Both the position numbers and the translations under genes were made by a program. Shown piece after piece: positions 20,933 through 30,855 of a DNA stretch of 64,000 nt; positions within the stretch are counted from its first letter, which is position 1, and each line of letters starts with the position of its first letter. Origin of the DNA: Ochromonas danica (lineage: Eukaryota; Sar; Chrysophyceae; Chromulinales; Chromulinaceae); contig VKHL01000059.1 in the NCBI GenBank assembly GCA_015146655.1, forward strand, positions 1 through 64,000, given 5' to 3'. The notes beneath the pieces are model-generated. The model saw only the letters and a list, made by a program, of their open reading frames with translations, had not been told where the DNA came from and made no database searches.

Positions 20933-22145
20933 TCATGGACTACGACGATTTCTGCTTCTACTACGAGATGCACTCGAACGAGATGGTGAAGAGGACGACG
21001 AGGAACGCGAAGAAGAGGATGAAGAGCGAGACGACGATGACGATCCGGAAGAGCGAGATCTGGTGGATCTGGATCTTGAATGAGAGCGGGAGCGAGACCG
21101 AACAGGAGACCTCGATCTAGAGGGTCTCCTCCTCCTATCATAGGGACGGGAAGAGGGTGAAGGAGAGCGTGGTCGGCGACGGCGATCACGACTATCCGAA
21201 AGTGAACGAGGTCTGCGTCTCTCTCTTTCTCTCGAGCGAGATCGATAACTGCGAACAGGGCTGCGACTACGAGCATTTCGATTCACTGGCCTACGATCAC
21301 GGCTATCTCTGGAACGTGATGAAGGACCATATGAAGAAGGAGGAAGGCGTTGTTGACGAGGCGGAGAACGAGACCTCATGCGATCCGATCCGGTTGGCCC
21401 AGGGCCATAGACTGACATATCCTTACCACCAACACCTCCGCCACGCATAGATCGCTCATTATTTGATCTTCCAGGGGCGTTTCTACCTCTTTCAGAAGGG
21501 CCTGCCGCTGGCGGCGGGGGAGGAGGAAGGCGAGAACGAGAGTCTCTTCTATCACGACTACGTCCACGCTCTCCATGATCACGATTTAACCTCTCACTTC
21601 TCTCTGAAGGTCTACTATCTCGTGTTCGTTCATCCTCTCGTCTGGACGCTGGAAGAGAGGAGGCTGTGGTGGATGAGGGAGGAAGAGGCGAGGGACTCCT
21701 TCTCTTAGGACCATCCACTAGGACATAGGAGACTTTAATCACCTTGCCATCAATCTGACCACCATCAAGATAGAACATAGCTTGCTCTGCTTCTTTCTCA
21801 TTATGATAGACTACAGTAGCAGCTTGATGGTGCATCCCATTTCGTCTATCAATGGGCAGGTCGACTTCCTTGACATGGCCATAGTGGCCAAAGATCTCCT
21901 GCAGGTGCTGCAGACGAACATTGCTGCAGAGAAGGACATACAGCAAAGATACCATATTTCAGTTAGGTAAGAAATGAAAACAACTGAAGAAAGGGGATAA
22001 AGAAATGAAAAAGCCCCCCCCCCCCTTGATACTGATCATAATTCAATGATAAGTTCACTTACCGAGAGAGGTTGCTAACATACAAGCTACCACCATTATT
22101 TGATTGCCTTTCTTCACCTTTATCAGAGGTTATTACTTCTGTCAT
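20933..22145 (-). CDS. RNPS1: RNPS1-like SR protein (RRM plus RS domain)
   Basis: A two-exon gene: 22145-22063 and 21923-20933, GT-AG intron of 139 bp that contains a run of C. The protein has 357 residues. Joining the exons restores the RRM: SLYVSNLSRNVRLQHLQEIF, FGHYGHVKEVDLP and the end DGGQIDGKVIKVSYVL, where DGGQIDG is typical of RNPS1. The remaining 230 residues are an RS domain rich in SR, RD and SSS with Pro-rich patches. RNPS1 is part of the ASAP/PSAP complex on exon-junction complexes and works in splicing and mRNA quality control. The RS repeats make opposite-strand frames look open; those are shadows. Confidence 0.9.
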
Positions 22146-22397
22146 TATTTCCCTGGTCTAATGCAAGAAAAGAAATGATGGGCTTCCCGAAATCACAATC
22201 TATTGTTACGATGCGAAGGGAAAGAGAGCTAAATCTAAATCTAAATCTCCAAATATCTAAATCTCCAAATATCTAAATCTTCAGACTAGGTAGATATCCA
22301 GATTCCCAAAGTCTGGCCTAGGTCTAGTCTCTGTCTCTCTGTTGGGTGGTCTTCAAGTCCTTCACTGCTCCTTGTCATCGAATTATTAGTGACAGTG

Positions 22398-25355
22398 ATG
22401 GTATCCATAAAAAGACTCCTAGGGTTTACTTTTTTAATAGCCTGCCTTGTTATCACTACAAGCTTCCGCTCTGTACGATGGTATAGGGCAGCTGTAGCAG
22501 CAGCAGGAAGAGAAGGTCTGCGTCACCTTCCTCTTCCTCTTCACTCAACTATTAAGAGACGAGTTGAGAGTAGACTCTCACTGTCTACTACTACACCTTC
22601 TCCCTCCTCCTCCTCCTCCTCTATTAGGAGAGGAGGTGAGGCTGCTGTCCCTACAGTATCAGCTCTCATACAAGATATTGAAGAAGTCCTTAACCTTGCC
22701 TCTCAAGATCTCAATGCTGCTACTCTCATCAAATGGGAGAGACTTCTTGACAAAACCTGTGCTGCCCTTCGCTCTCCTCTCACTACCTCTACCACTACCT
22801 CTACCTCTATCAAGTCTACCCTCTACCAACTCTATGAGACCATCCTCTTGAAAGCCTCTCCTCTCGTGTTAGATCCTCTTCAAATGGCAACTGTTGATCT
22901 TCTCGCAGGGTCTATCCTGGAGGCTATTCTAGCTTATCATAGCACACAACATAGTCAACATGATAGAAGTAGTGATAGTAGTAGTGATAGTCAATCTATC
23001 ACACCTATCATTGATGAAGTCACTGACATTCATTTAGACCTTATTGAGAAGTTCCAATCACAAGTCATCTCTCATAATAAGAGTGATGACTTAGAGTTCT
23101 TATCTTATCAATATGCTGCGATTATACGAAAACTGTATATTCGTATTTGTAATAAATTAGGATCTAATTTTGATATTTCACCAGCTATGCAAGAGTATCG
23201 TGTACAGAATTGGGTGATGCCAGTCTATGCTCGTCTAAGCAGAAGATTCCCGCGATTTCAACAGATTGAAGTGGAAGATCGCTTAGAAGGAATGGCAGTG
23301 GATGCTTATGATGCGCTATTAAGAAGATTGAAGTTAGAGATTACTCCTCCCTATCGCTTAAGAGGAGGGAAGGTGATGCTTACTACTACCGCTCCTACTA
23401 CTACTACTACTGCTACTAGTCATGAGAGGAGTGGTAGTGGTGAGGAGGAGGAGGTAGTGGCGGTAGTGGGTAGTAGTAGCAATAAGAAAGGGAATAGTAA
23501 TGACTATCCAGTATGGCAACTTACCTCTTTCATTGTGAGGTTATTACGAAATGTTCTACCAACATTATCTATTGACTCATTAGAATCAAAAGTCTTGCAA
23601 TTGTTTCGTGAGACGTTAAGTGAGAGAATCAAAAAAGCAGGACGAGCTATTAGAGCCTTACCACCTCTTGACCAGGTACTACACCAACACCACGACCAGG
23701 ATGGCAGGGATGGTAGTGGTGATGGTCGTGGTGGGTCACAGCAGAGCTTGGATAAACTAGAAGAGCAAGTCTGTCACCAAGCTGAGAAGGCATTGAATGT
23801 TGGCCATGAAGCTGTGGCAACTATTCTCTCTCTCTGGCAGATTCGTTCTAATATTATTGGTTTACCTAACCCTGCTGCTGCTACCTCTACCTCTAGTAGT
23901 GGTAGTAGTAAGAAGGACTTGGGAGGAGGAGGATCAGATCGAATCAAAGAGTTCATCAAAGACATGGATCTCACTTCACGTGACACTGTCTTAGCAGCAT
24001 TACCTTCCACTCTTCGACAAGATGCAGAGTTGAACTTAAGAGGAACTCTTCGCCATATGAAAGCTAGTGATGACCTAGCAGCAGTAGCTCATCTAGCTTA
24101 TGCTGTACGAGAGACAGCAGGAGAAGAAATGCGTGCATTAGTTACCTATAACATGGATAGTGATGAAGTGGTTCCTCGTGATGAAGTCTTTGGAGCTATT
24201 CTCACTTCCTTAATAACTGAAGCGCTACTGACTCCTCAACAGTTACCAAGGAAATGGTTATTAGAGAATCTAGTAGCTATCGTAGCATTAGAAGAGATTC
24301 TAGCTTGTCGTGAACCTCGTGCTACCACTGAGAGAAGTTACAGTCTAGCACTTCGCCTTGCCTTGAGACATTTGATGACACACCAGCAGCAGCAACAACA
24401 ACAAACACAGTCTGGAAGCAATACACTATTGCCAGTTGCAACACTTCCCAGTGACTGGAGTGATCGAGTGAAGGAGATCGAGCAAGCTATCACTCTGTTA
24501 TTAAGACTATCAGATGAAGCTTGTAGTCAAGCACGTTGGCAAGCTTTCCGTGACTCTATTAATGAGTTAATCGAAGGTGAAGATCCTCCTATTGCTATGA
24601 AGAAAGTACGTGAAAACTTCCCTTGGATCGCAGAGAAGCTTCTCATTGACTACCAACAAGCTGAGAACTATGTTATCCCATTAGGAATGACTCGTTTTGA
24701 TAAAACTGTGGGCGATATGCTCATGAATGCTGATCTAGTTCTGTCTTTACCTGAGATGGGACAGATCTTTCGTCAACAGTTAGAAGAATTGGGAACAGCT
24801 GCGGGTATGACCTTGGATGAAGTCTATGGACGATCAGTCTATCTTGCTGGAGCTGTGCTAACCACGTTACTCACTGCTACGTTAGAACAAAGTCGTGCAG
24901 CAGGAGGAGGAACAGGAGGTCCTGGAGGTGTCAGTCAACGTGTTCAGATGTTATTACGCAAAGCCTACACGGTATATCAACATCCTTATCTCAAACTAGT
25001 GCAAGAGATGAGACAACAAGACAAGAACAACAGTAACAACAACAACGGTAACATTGTCAACATTGGTCTCATGATGACCATTGTCTCATTAGATGCATCC
25101 TTGGTCATGGAGTTAATCCGCTTGTTGGATCAGAATCGTCAAAAGGCTATGGCTAGACAGGCAACAGGGCAGCAGAGAGGAGGAGGAGGTGGTGGTAGTA
25201 GTATTGAGAGTATTGATGGCTGGGGTGGAGGATCATTGGACCAGAGCAACATCAACTCTGATGACTATGTCTCCTTTCTGGGATATCTACAGACCTTCTT
25301 GTTGAAGGAACTTGCTTCAGGGACGACAAAGAAAGGTCTCTTAGGTAGACGGTAG
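22398..25355 (+). CDS. large helical protein with putative plastid leader
   Basis: A single exon of 985 residues. The frame extends nine bases upstream through GTG, so the first ATG at 22398 is chosen. The N-terminus is a hydrophobic signal (RLLGFTFLIACLVITTS) followed at once by FRSVRW, basic and Ser-rich, as in bipartite plastid leaders of heterokont algae, where Phe follows the cleavage site. The rest is almost wholly alpha-helical with Ser/Thr/Gly low-complexity inserts near 340-370, 500 and 915. I do not recognise a family. A HEAT-like plastid membrane or import component would fit the helix content, but that is a guess. It is divergent from RNPS1 across 252 bp. Confidence 0.7.
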   Translation: MVSIKRLLGFTFLIACLVITTSFRSVRWYRAAVAAAGREGLRHLPLPLHSTIKRRVESRLSLSTTTPSPSSSSSSIRRGGEAAVPTVSALIQDIEEVLNLASQDLNAATLIKWERLLDKTCAALRSPLTTSTTTSTSIKSTLYQLYETILLKASPLVLDPLQMATVDLLAGSILEAILAYHSTQHSQHDRSSDSSSDSQSITPIIDEVTDIHLDLIEKFQSQVISHNKSDDLEFLSYQYAAIIRKLYIRICNKLGSNFDISPAMQEYRVQNWVMPVYARLSRRFPRFQQIEVEDRLEGMAVDAYDALLRRLKLEITPPYRLRGGKVMLTTTAPTTTTTATSHERSGSGEEEEVVAVVGSSSNKKGNSNDYPVWQLTSFIVRLLRNVLPTLSIDSLESKVLQLFRETLSERIKKAGRAIRALPPLDQVLHQHHDQDGRDGSGDGRGGSQQSLDKLEEQVCHQAEKALNVGHEAVATILSLWQIRSNIIGLPNPAAATSTSSSGSSKKDLGGGGSDRIKEFIKDMDLTSRDTVLAALPSTLRQDAELNLRGTLRHMKASDDLAAVAHLAYAVRETAGEEMRALVTYNMDSDEVVPRDEVFGAILTSLITEALLTPQQLPRKWLLENLVAIVALEEILACREPRATTERSYSLALRLALRHLMTHQQQQQQQTQSGSNTLLPVATLPSDWSDRVKEIEQAITLLLRLSDEACSQARWQAFRDSINELIEGEDPPIAMKKVRENFPWIAEKLLIDYQQAENYVIPLGMTRFDKTVGDMLMNADLVLSLPEMGQIFRQQLEELGTAAGMTLDEVYGRSVYLAGAVLTTLLTATLEQSRAAGGGTGGPGGVSQRVQMLLRKAYTVYQHPYLKLVQEMRQQDKNNSNNNNGNIVNIGLMMTIVSLDASLVMELIRLLDQNRQKAMARQATGQQRGGGGGGSSIESIDGWGGGSLDQSNINSDDYVSFLGYLQTFLLKELASGTTKKGLLGRR

Positions 25356-26030
25356 AGTGAGCAAAGGGTAGAGTTGGGTTCGTCTACTTCCTTCTTGCTT
25401 TGCTTTGCTTTGTAGGAGATCATGTCTACTGATTGATTAACTATATTAATACTATTATCATCTTTTTGTCAATTAGTCTGGTCTAGTCATTCATGGTCTT
25501 ACTAGAACTACTGTAGTGTAGTCTAGTGTAGTTTAGTGTACTGTAGTGCACTGTAGTGTAGTAGACTATTAGAAGATCATTCCGACGATCATACACCTTA
25601 CAGTGTTGACGGTCACCATATTTACAACTGCACCCGTTGTTCGTTGTAACCCGCGCTTTAAAGTAACGACACCATAGTAGCTTGTAGTACCATATATGTC
25701 CATACTGAAGAAGAAGATAATACCGACCCAACAGCAATGGATTGTTTCAGCGAGTCTCACTTAATTTTACTATTGTACTGTACGTATCATATGACAGGTA
25801 TCGGTATCGTATCGTATCGTTTTTGACCCGAGACGATACCAAAGTCGAACTTTTGAGAAAAACGTGGACTTTTGCTCTTTCCACCTTTTAGGAAAGTAGT
25901 AAAGTAGACTTTAAAATCATGAAATTAGACTTTAAGATCACTGTGACCAAGTATCGTACAGTATCGGGTACCTAATAACCAGGGGATTAATTAAAGAACC
26001 TCTTAGTTTTCATTTCCAATTTGATCATGG
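25356..26030. other. spacer with a possible small TIR element
   Basis: No supported gene. At about 25500-25560 there is a short array built on GTAGTGTA. The minus strand around 25569-25760 has an open frame containing a Cys-rich patch (TTNNGCSCKYGDRQHC) that I cannot place. The possible inverted-repeat element at 25794-25973 is listed separately. Confidence 0.35.
25794..25973. mobile_element. possible MITE with GGTATCG-type ends
   Basis: The left end (ACAGGTATCGGTATCGTATC) and the reverse complement of the right end (AGGTACCCGATACTGTACGA) are similar, about 180 bases apart, around an AT-rich core with no coding capacity. This is the form of a small non-autonomous DNA transposon. The ends are imperfect and I see no clear target duplication. 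Confidence 0.4.
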
Positions 26031-26039
26031 ATGCGGATA

Positions 26040-26900
26040 GAGATCTGAAGACTCTATCCGTGCGGAGATTAGTGCTATTGAAGAAGCACTTTCTGTTGTT
26101 CAGAGAACTGAACAACAACATTTCAAGAGGCTAAATGACTTGGAAGCCGAGATTCGTCGTCGTCATCCTGAGCTTCAGTAAAGTAAGTAATCAACCATAG
26201 TTTTCAATCGTATTTCTAATTCTGTTATTTTATTCGTTGCTTTATTTAGCTGGGGCTCAGACTGGTAAGTAAATTCTGCTGTTGTTTATGGTTGAACTAT
26301 TCATCCATAGTTTTCAATCGTGTTTGTAATTCGTATTTGTAGTAATTACTTGGGTGACTAATTTCGATATTCTTTTCTATAGCTGTCCAGTCAGGTTCAG
26401 CTGTTCCTGCTCAATTTGTCTTTCAGCCGGTTCTACCCCTCTATCCTTCTATGTCAGTGACTAGCAGCCAGTGCAAGTATCGCCTGCAATAGGAGCTTCA
26501 CAACATCGATGGTACTCGCTTTGAGCTTTCTCCATTCAAGGGATTCCGTAACTACGTGATGGCGAAGTGCACTGAGATTGGTCTCTCTGGCTATGTGTGG
26601 CGAGTTCCTGTGGATCATGGTAGACTTCTGGCAAGCGGAACTGACGCTCAACTTGAGAGTCTTATAGAGTTGTGCGAATCCTTCTGTGCAGCTGGCTATA
26701 TCGAGACTTTCACTCAGAAGCCTGCTGAGAAGAATGTCGTTATTCGTGGGTTCGCCAAGCTTCCCAACAATAGACGACATGTACAGACTGGAGCCTGTTC
26801 TGATACTAAGGATGACGATGTGGTATCCACCACTTCTGCTGACTTGCCAATGATGATTAGTTCTCATAGCCCTCGATTTTTGATTATGTTGAAGTTGTGA
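26040..26900 (+). pseudogene. broken small gene: coiled coil plus acylphosphatase-like domain
   Basis: Three coding-like blocks lie in order. Block 1 (26043-26182) encodes a 45-residue coiled coil (EISAIEEALSVVQRTEQQHF) ending in TAA. Block 2 (26250-26264, flanked by good splice signals) joins block 3 from 26383 in frame to give GAQTAVQSGSAVPAQFVFQP. Block 3 meets an in-frame TAG before a domain that resembles acylphosphatase: FKGFRNYVMAKCTEIGLSGY, then VPVDHGRLLASG and a closing helix. The family's catalytic Arg (GFR) is present. The catalytic Asn, expected in GxVxN, is replaced in GYVWR, so it is probably inactive. Similar sequence (CATAGTTTTCAATCGT) recurs in both introns. It may be a decayed host gene or a LINE-type ORF1 (coiled coil plus ferredoxin-like domain). 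Confidence 0.45.
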
Positions 26901-27214
26901 TGTTTATGTAATTAACGAATTCATCTGCTATTTGATTATCTTCACGAACTGCCAAATCAGCAATATAAAGCTTTCTGCGTGATCCAACATTTTGCATCTT
27001 TGTATTGAAGAACATAATATGGAGGATTGATTAGCTTTTCATGACTCTCTCTTATGGAGGATTAGCTTTTCTATTATGCCTCCTGAAGCTGAAGTGTGTT
27101 GGCTGTGAAAACCTTTTCAATAGATTTCAATAAGCAACAGAGAAAGGATTAGTTAGTTAACAATAATCAATCTACACCATCCATCCTGCTACTGTACATC
27201 CCATCCTCCTTCGC
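26901..27214. other. spacer mostly occupied by the right inverted repeat
   Basis: About 314 bases between the broken acylphosphatase-like gene and the 3' end of RRP40. Bases 27041-27189 are the right copy of the 149-bp inverted repeat. The 140 bases before it are AT-rich, with no open frame I can support. Confidence 0.45.
27041..27189 (-). repeat. 149-bp inverted repeat, right copy
   Basis: Near-perfect reverse complement of 20737-20885. It is preceded by a partial repeat of its own sequence (GGAGGATTGATTAGCTTTTC before GGAGGATTAGCTTTTC). It ends 26 bases before the stop of the convergent exosome gene, so it probably lies in that gene's 3' UTR. Confidence 0.92.
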
Positions 27215-28147
27215 TCATCGTTTTGTCCTCTTGGATGCAAGAAGAAAGAGCTGGTCTACCATAGCCTCAGCTTGTATATCAGTTAGTGTTTCCGCATTGA
27301 GCAACGCATTGCGAAGCAAAATCTCTTCCTGGTCCTGGTTCTCACCTGCCGAACGCATCCAGACGGCCCCATTCATCCCCACCGCCAACTCATACGCCAA
27401 ATATCTATTGCAAAAAAGATAGACTATCGTTAGCAAAGACTACTACTGATTAGCTGGTTTAATGGAGATTTCTCACCGTCCAAGAGCATTCACTACAGCA
27501 CAATCAGGTCGCAACAAATGGCGAGCCATGGGCAAGGGAAGACGCACAATGAGTCCTTGAGGCAGCTGACCATAGACAGTCTCTCCACTACTCCATTCTT
27601 TCCTTGCACCAGAAGAGGAAGCAATACAAGAGAGTTCAGTATCACAGTCTTTCCCTGCAGTAATAACACGTGCATAGATGACATCTCCTCTTTTCAATTC
27701 TGGACGATTTCTCTTGGTGGCACCTTCAAAAGACAATCGATTTAAGATCGTATGTGTACCAGAGAAGATATTGACCATATAGAACTCTCCTCCTTTCTCT
27801 TCAATGACCCCTACCACTTGATCCCCAACACGTGGCAGATACTTCTTACGACTAGAGTCAATCCAATAGGAAGCAGGTGGACGATAGTTTAACTTCCCTG
27901 CTTGAATAGCCAGAATCTTCTCTCCTTGTCGAATGAGTCCAGGTCCAATCTTGATGACTTCTTCTTCTCCTGCTCCTCCTCCTCCTCCTCCTCCTGCTGC
28001 TGTGGTGGAGGTAGTGGTAGTGCTACCCAGTAAGGCAGAGGTAACATCTTGTCCAGGGAAGACAACGAGAGGTTGGAAGTGACTGTCCACTTTCTTTGAC
28101 AGACTCTCTAGGAATTGATTAGCTAGCTCTTCATTTCTTTCATCCAT
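27215..28147 (-). CDS. RRP40: exosome cap subunit Rrp40 (EXOSC3)
   Basis: A two-exon gene: 28147-27477 and 27404-27215, GT-AG intron of 72 bp. The protein has 286 residues. Typical Rrp40 order is visible: N-terminal domain with KIGPGLIRQGEKILA, S1 domain with YLPRVGDQVVGVIEEKGGE, and YMVNIFSGTHTILNRLSFEG. A KH domain follows, whose key motif is rebuilt across the intron as YLAYELAVGMNGAVWMR. Rrp40 is one of three S1/KH cap subunits of the RNA exosome, which guide RNA into the 3'-5' degradation channel. A Gly/Thr low-complexity insert (residues 42-62) is lineage-specific. Confidence 0.92.
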
Positions 28148-28629
28148 TTTTTTAAATTTGTTTTATTAATTTTTTAAAAATGCTTCTTCTCACTTGTAGG
28201 AGAATCTGATTTGATGGCTATTCCAACCACTCTAATCTAGCTTTCTAGCCCACTTCATTTAGCTATCTGGCTTTATACCACCACCACCATGCTAAGAAGA
28301 GTTATAAGTCCATAAATCAGTCTTTCCCTCTGCGAACTAGTGAGATTTTTGAGTTGGGTGTTTTGATGGAAGAATATAAGAGTTATAAATCATAAAAACA
28401 GGGTTGTATAGCTCTGGTTCGGACTGTACTGTGATTGGATCGTCTCTGCTGTCATGCCATGAGAAGAACGAAAATCCTTCTCTTACCATAGGAATCTCTC
28501 TGCTAAAAAAATACCAAGTGAGATCCTTTCTCATCCTTGTTCTGTTCTGTCTAGTAGTACTATAGCACTACCTCCCCTCAGTCTCTATTTTATTCTTTAT
28601 TAATAATAATAACAATAATAACATTAATA
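28148..28629. promoter_or_regulatory. divergent promoter between RRP40 and PAPS transporter
   Basis: About 480 bases between divergent genes. It is AT-rich close to both starts, with TTAATAATAATAACAATAAT just before the transporter ATG. I see no coding frame and no clear TATA element. Confidence 0.35.
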
Positions 28630-30072
28630 ATGCCATCCTCTGGTCTGCCTGCCTATATTGATCACCGCCAGGCCAATCTGGCAGATATTATGTTTGCACT
28701 GTCTGTGAACTTCTTGCTCTATGTCGTCTTAATTATTGTCTTCTATATGCTTGTTCGCTTCTATCTGGAGGAAGAGACCTCCGCCACACCTGTGGGATAC
28801 CATGCGGTGGCCATGGAGGACCAGGAGATTGAGCTCTTACAGTCCACTGAGGAGATGGCTCAGACTGGAGTAGCAGCAGTAGCAGGTGTGTCAGTCATCC
28901 CCTCGGCTGCTACCCCTACCGACACTACCTCTACTACCTCTGCCAGCACTACTGCAGGGGTAGGGGTAGGAGAAGAGAAGAAGCTGTCTCGTTCTTCCTC
29001 GGCTACCTTCCTCAATATGAATGAATTTAATGAACCAGAAGGTACCAAGCAAGAAGTGATTCAACGTTTAATCTTCTGTGCTGCAGGTCTCATCGTCTCC
29101 TTCTCTATCTGGGGACTTGTCCAAGAGCGTATGTTAACACAGACATATGGAGGAGATTACTTTGTCTATTCTTATGGTCTAGTCTTTATGAATCGTTTAG
29201 GTGGATTGCTCTTCTCTGCCTATCTAATTTATCATTTTCGTATTGATTGGCAACCTGCAGTTCTTTGGGAATACTCTTTCCCTTCTGTAGCGAATATGTT
29301 ATCTTCATGGTGTCAATATGAAGCCTTAGCTTATGTCTCCTTCCCTGTTGTCATGCTTGCTAAAGCATGTAAGATGATTCCTATCATGTTAATGGGCAAG
29401 ATTATGAATAACAAGCGATATGAAGCATATGAATATCTATCAGGTGCTGCTGTTACCTTTGGTATTTATCTCTTCTTATCCTCTTCTGAGCATTTAGACT
29501 TCTTTGAAAATGTGGTTGGTAATGCAGAGAATATCACAGGAGCGATGTGTGGAGTCATTCTCTTAATCTTCTTTCTTGTGTTTGATTCCTTTACAGGACA
29601 ATGGCAAACACGTATGTTTGAACATATGCCAGACTTATCACCTATTCAAATGATGTTAATTATGAATGCTTTCTCTGCTGTCTTCTCCTTTGTGACATTA
29701 ATTCATCAAGAAGAATTAGTCGCTGCGCTGGGATTTGTTTATTATCATCCACAAATGATTCTACATTTGATTGTCTTTTGTATTTGCTCAACTGTGGGAC
29801 AAATTTTCATCTTCTATACTGTGAAGAATTTTGGTGCAGTTGTCTTTTCAATTATCATGTCTATTCGCATCTTGTTTAGTGTCTTGCTCTCTTGTCTCTT
29901 CTATAACCATCCTATCAATGAGTTGGGTGTGTTAGGCATTATGATTGTCTTTGGAGCGACAGCTTATCGATTGAGTAAGAAAGCGGAAGGCAAACCTTTG
30001 TTGAGATGGAAGGATAGCAGTGAGAGATCAGGTTCAATTTTTAAGGAATGGCATGAACATCTGGATATATAA
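28630..30072 (+). CDS. SLC35B2-type PAPS (sulfate donor) transporter
   Basis: A single exon of 480 residues. An N-terminal membrane segment (residues 20-45) is followed by a Thr/Ala-rich loop to about residue 130, then the nucleotide-sugar-transporter fold with about nine to ten helices. MLSSWCQYEALAYVSFP and VMLAKACKMIPIMLMGK are near-diagnostic of the SLC35B2/PAPST1 branch; FDSFTGQWQTRMF and GQIFIFYTVKNFGAVVF support it. That branch carries 3'-phosphoadenosine 5'-phosphosulfate into the Golgi lumen for sulfation of glycans and proteins, in exchange for adenosine nucleotides. UDP-galactose transport (SLC35B1) is the main alternative but matches less well. Confidence 0.88.
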   Translation: MPSSGLPAYIDHRQANLADIMFALSVNFLLYVVLIIVFYMLVRFYLEEETSATPVGYHAVAMEDQEIELLQSTEEMAQTGVAAVAGVSVIPSAATPTDTTSTTSASTTAGVGVGEEKKLSRSSSATFLNMNEFNEPEGTKQEVIQRLIFCAAGLIVSFSIWGLVQERMLTQTYGGDYFVYSYGLVFMNRLGGLLFSAYLIYHFRIDWQPAVLWEYSFPSVANMLSSWCQYEALAYVSFPVVMLAKACKMIPIMLMGKIMNNKRYEAYEYLSGAAVTFGIYLFLSSSEHLDFFENVVGNAENITGAMCGVILLIFFLVFDSFTGQWQTRMFEHMPDLSPIQMMLIMNAFSAVFSFVTLIHQEELVAALGFVYYHPQMILHLIVFCICSTVGQIFIFYTVKNFGAVVFSIIMSIRILFSVLLSCLFYNHPINELGVLGIMIVFGATAYRLSKKAEGKPLLRWKDSSERSGSIFKEWHEHLDI

Positions 30073-30855
30073 AGAGAGAGAGACAAGTGGGTGAGTCTTC
30101 CCTGTGTCATCATCACTATTATTGTCATTCGTTGTCTTCTGCTCAGAGCAGAGAGAAAGAGTTTATTGGATTATTAATCATAGATGGAAGGAAATGAAGG
30201 TGTTTGGTGTTTGTTCTCAGTTGACTGCGATGATGGAAGTGTAGGATGGACTAGTCTACCTTGTCAAGCATCGCATGTATGACTTACTGATTTCATCTTT
30301 CTTTGCTAACTCAGTATATCCCAGCACTAACAACAAGACACCCTTTTCCTTGTTACCTTCCAATCATAGCAAAGAAAATCATGTCTTGTCATGCATGTCT
30401 TGTTGTGAGGTGATGGCAGTTAGTCAGTTACTAGTCAAGGTTGATAACTAGAGTGTAATGGCCAATACTTGCCTTCCTCTAGTCGCCTATTAAATAGATG
30501 ATCAAAGATTGTGGTGTGAGAATATTCTGAAGTGAGGTTAGAGTGGGGGGGGGGGGGGACTTTAACTTAAGGAGTAGCGCCACCGCCGTCAAACCGAAAT
30601 CCAAACCCCAGAAACTGAAACCCAAAACTCAAGCAACGCGTTGTGCAACGTGTTTTTCCCAGGTGGAGAGAAAATGATCACTTCTCCTCTGCTGTTGTGT
30701 CAGCATTGTTGACATACGCACAGATTGTTTAGATTGGTCTAGTTCTTCCTTCTAAGACTACAGTACTGCTTGCTCTGATAACAAGCTACTATTCTATCTT
30801 CTTCTCTTCCTCATCTCTTTCTTGCCAGGCAATTATCCGAGACTAATCATTGAAA
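30073..30855. other. 783-bp spacer with poly-G tract
   Basis: No gene seen. It holds a run of about 14 G at 30545-30558, then a small GC-rich patch (30570-30640). The remainder is AT-rich promoter-like sequence for the downstream gene. Confidence 0.4.

Noticed and set aside
20794-21276. Minus-strand 160-codon frame overlapping the RNPS1 RS domain
   Set aside because: Out of frame with the RRM; open because RS-coding repeats lack stops in all frames. Its end lies in the 3' UTR inverted repeat.
22205-22290. Array of AAATCT-like units resembling telomeric repeats
   Set aside because: Short and imperfect, within a divergent promoter; no telomere context.
26454-26867. Minus-strand frame of 137 codons
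   Set aside because: Antisense to the acylphosphatase-like block, which has the better protein signal.
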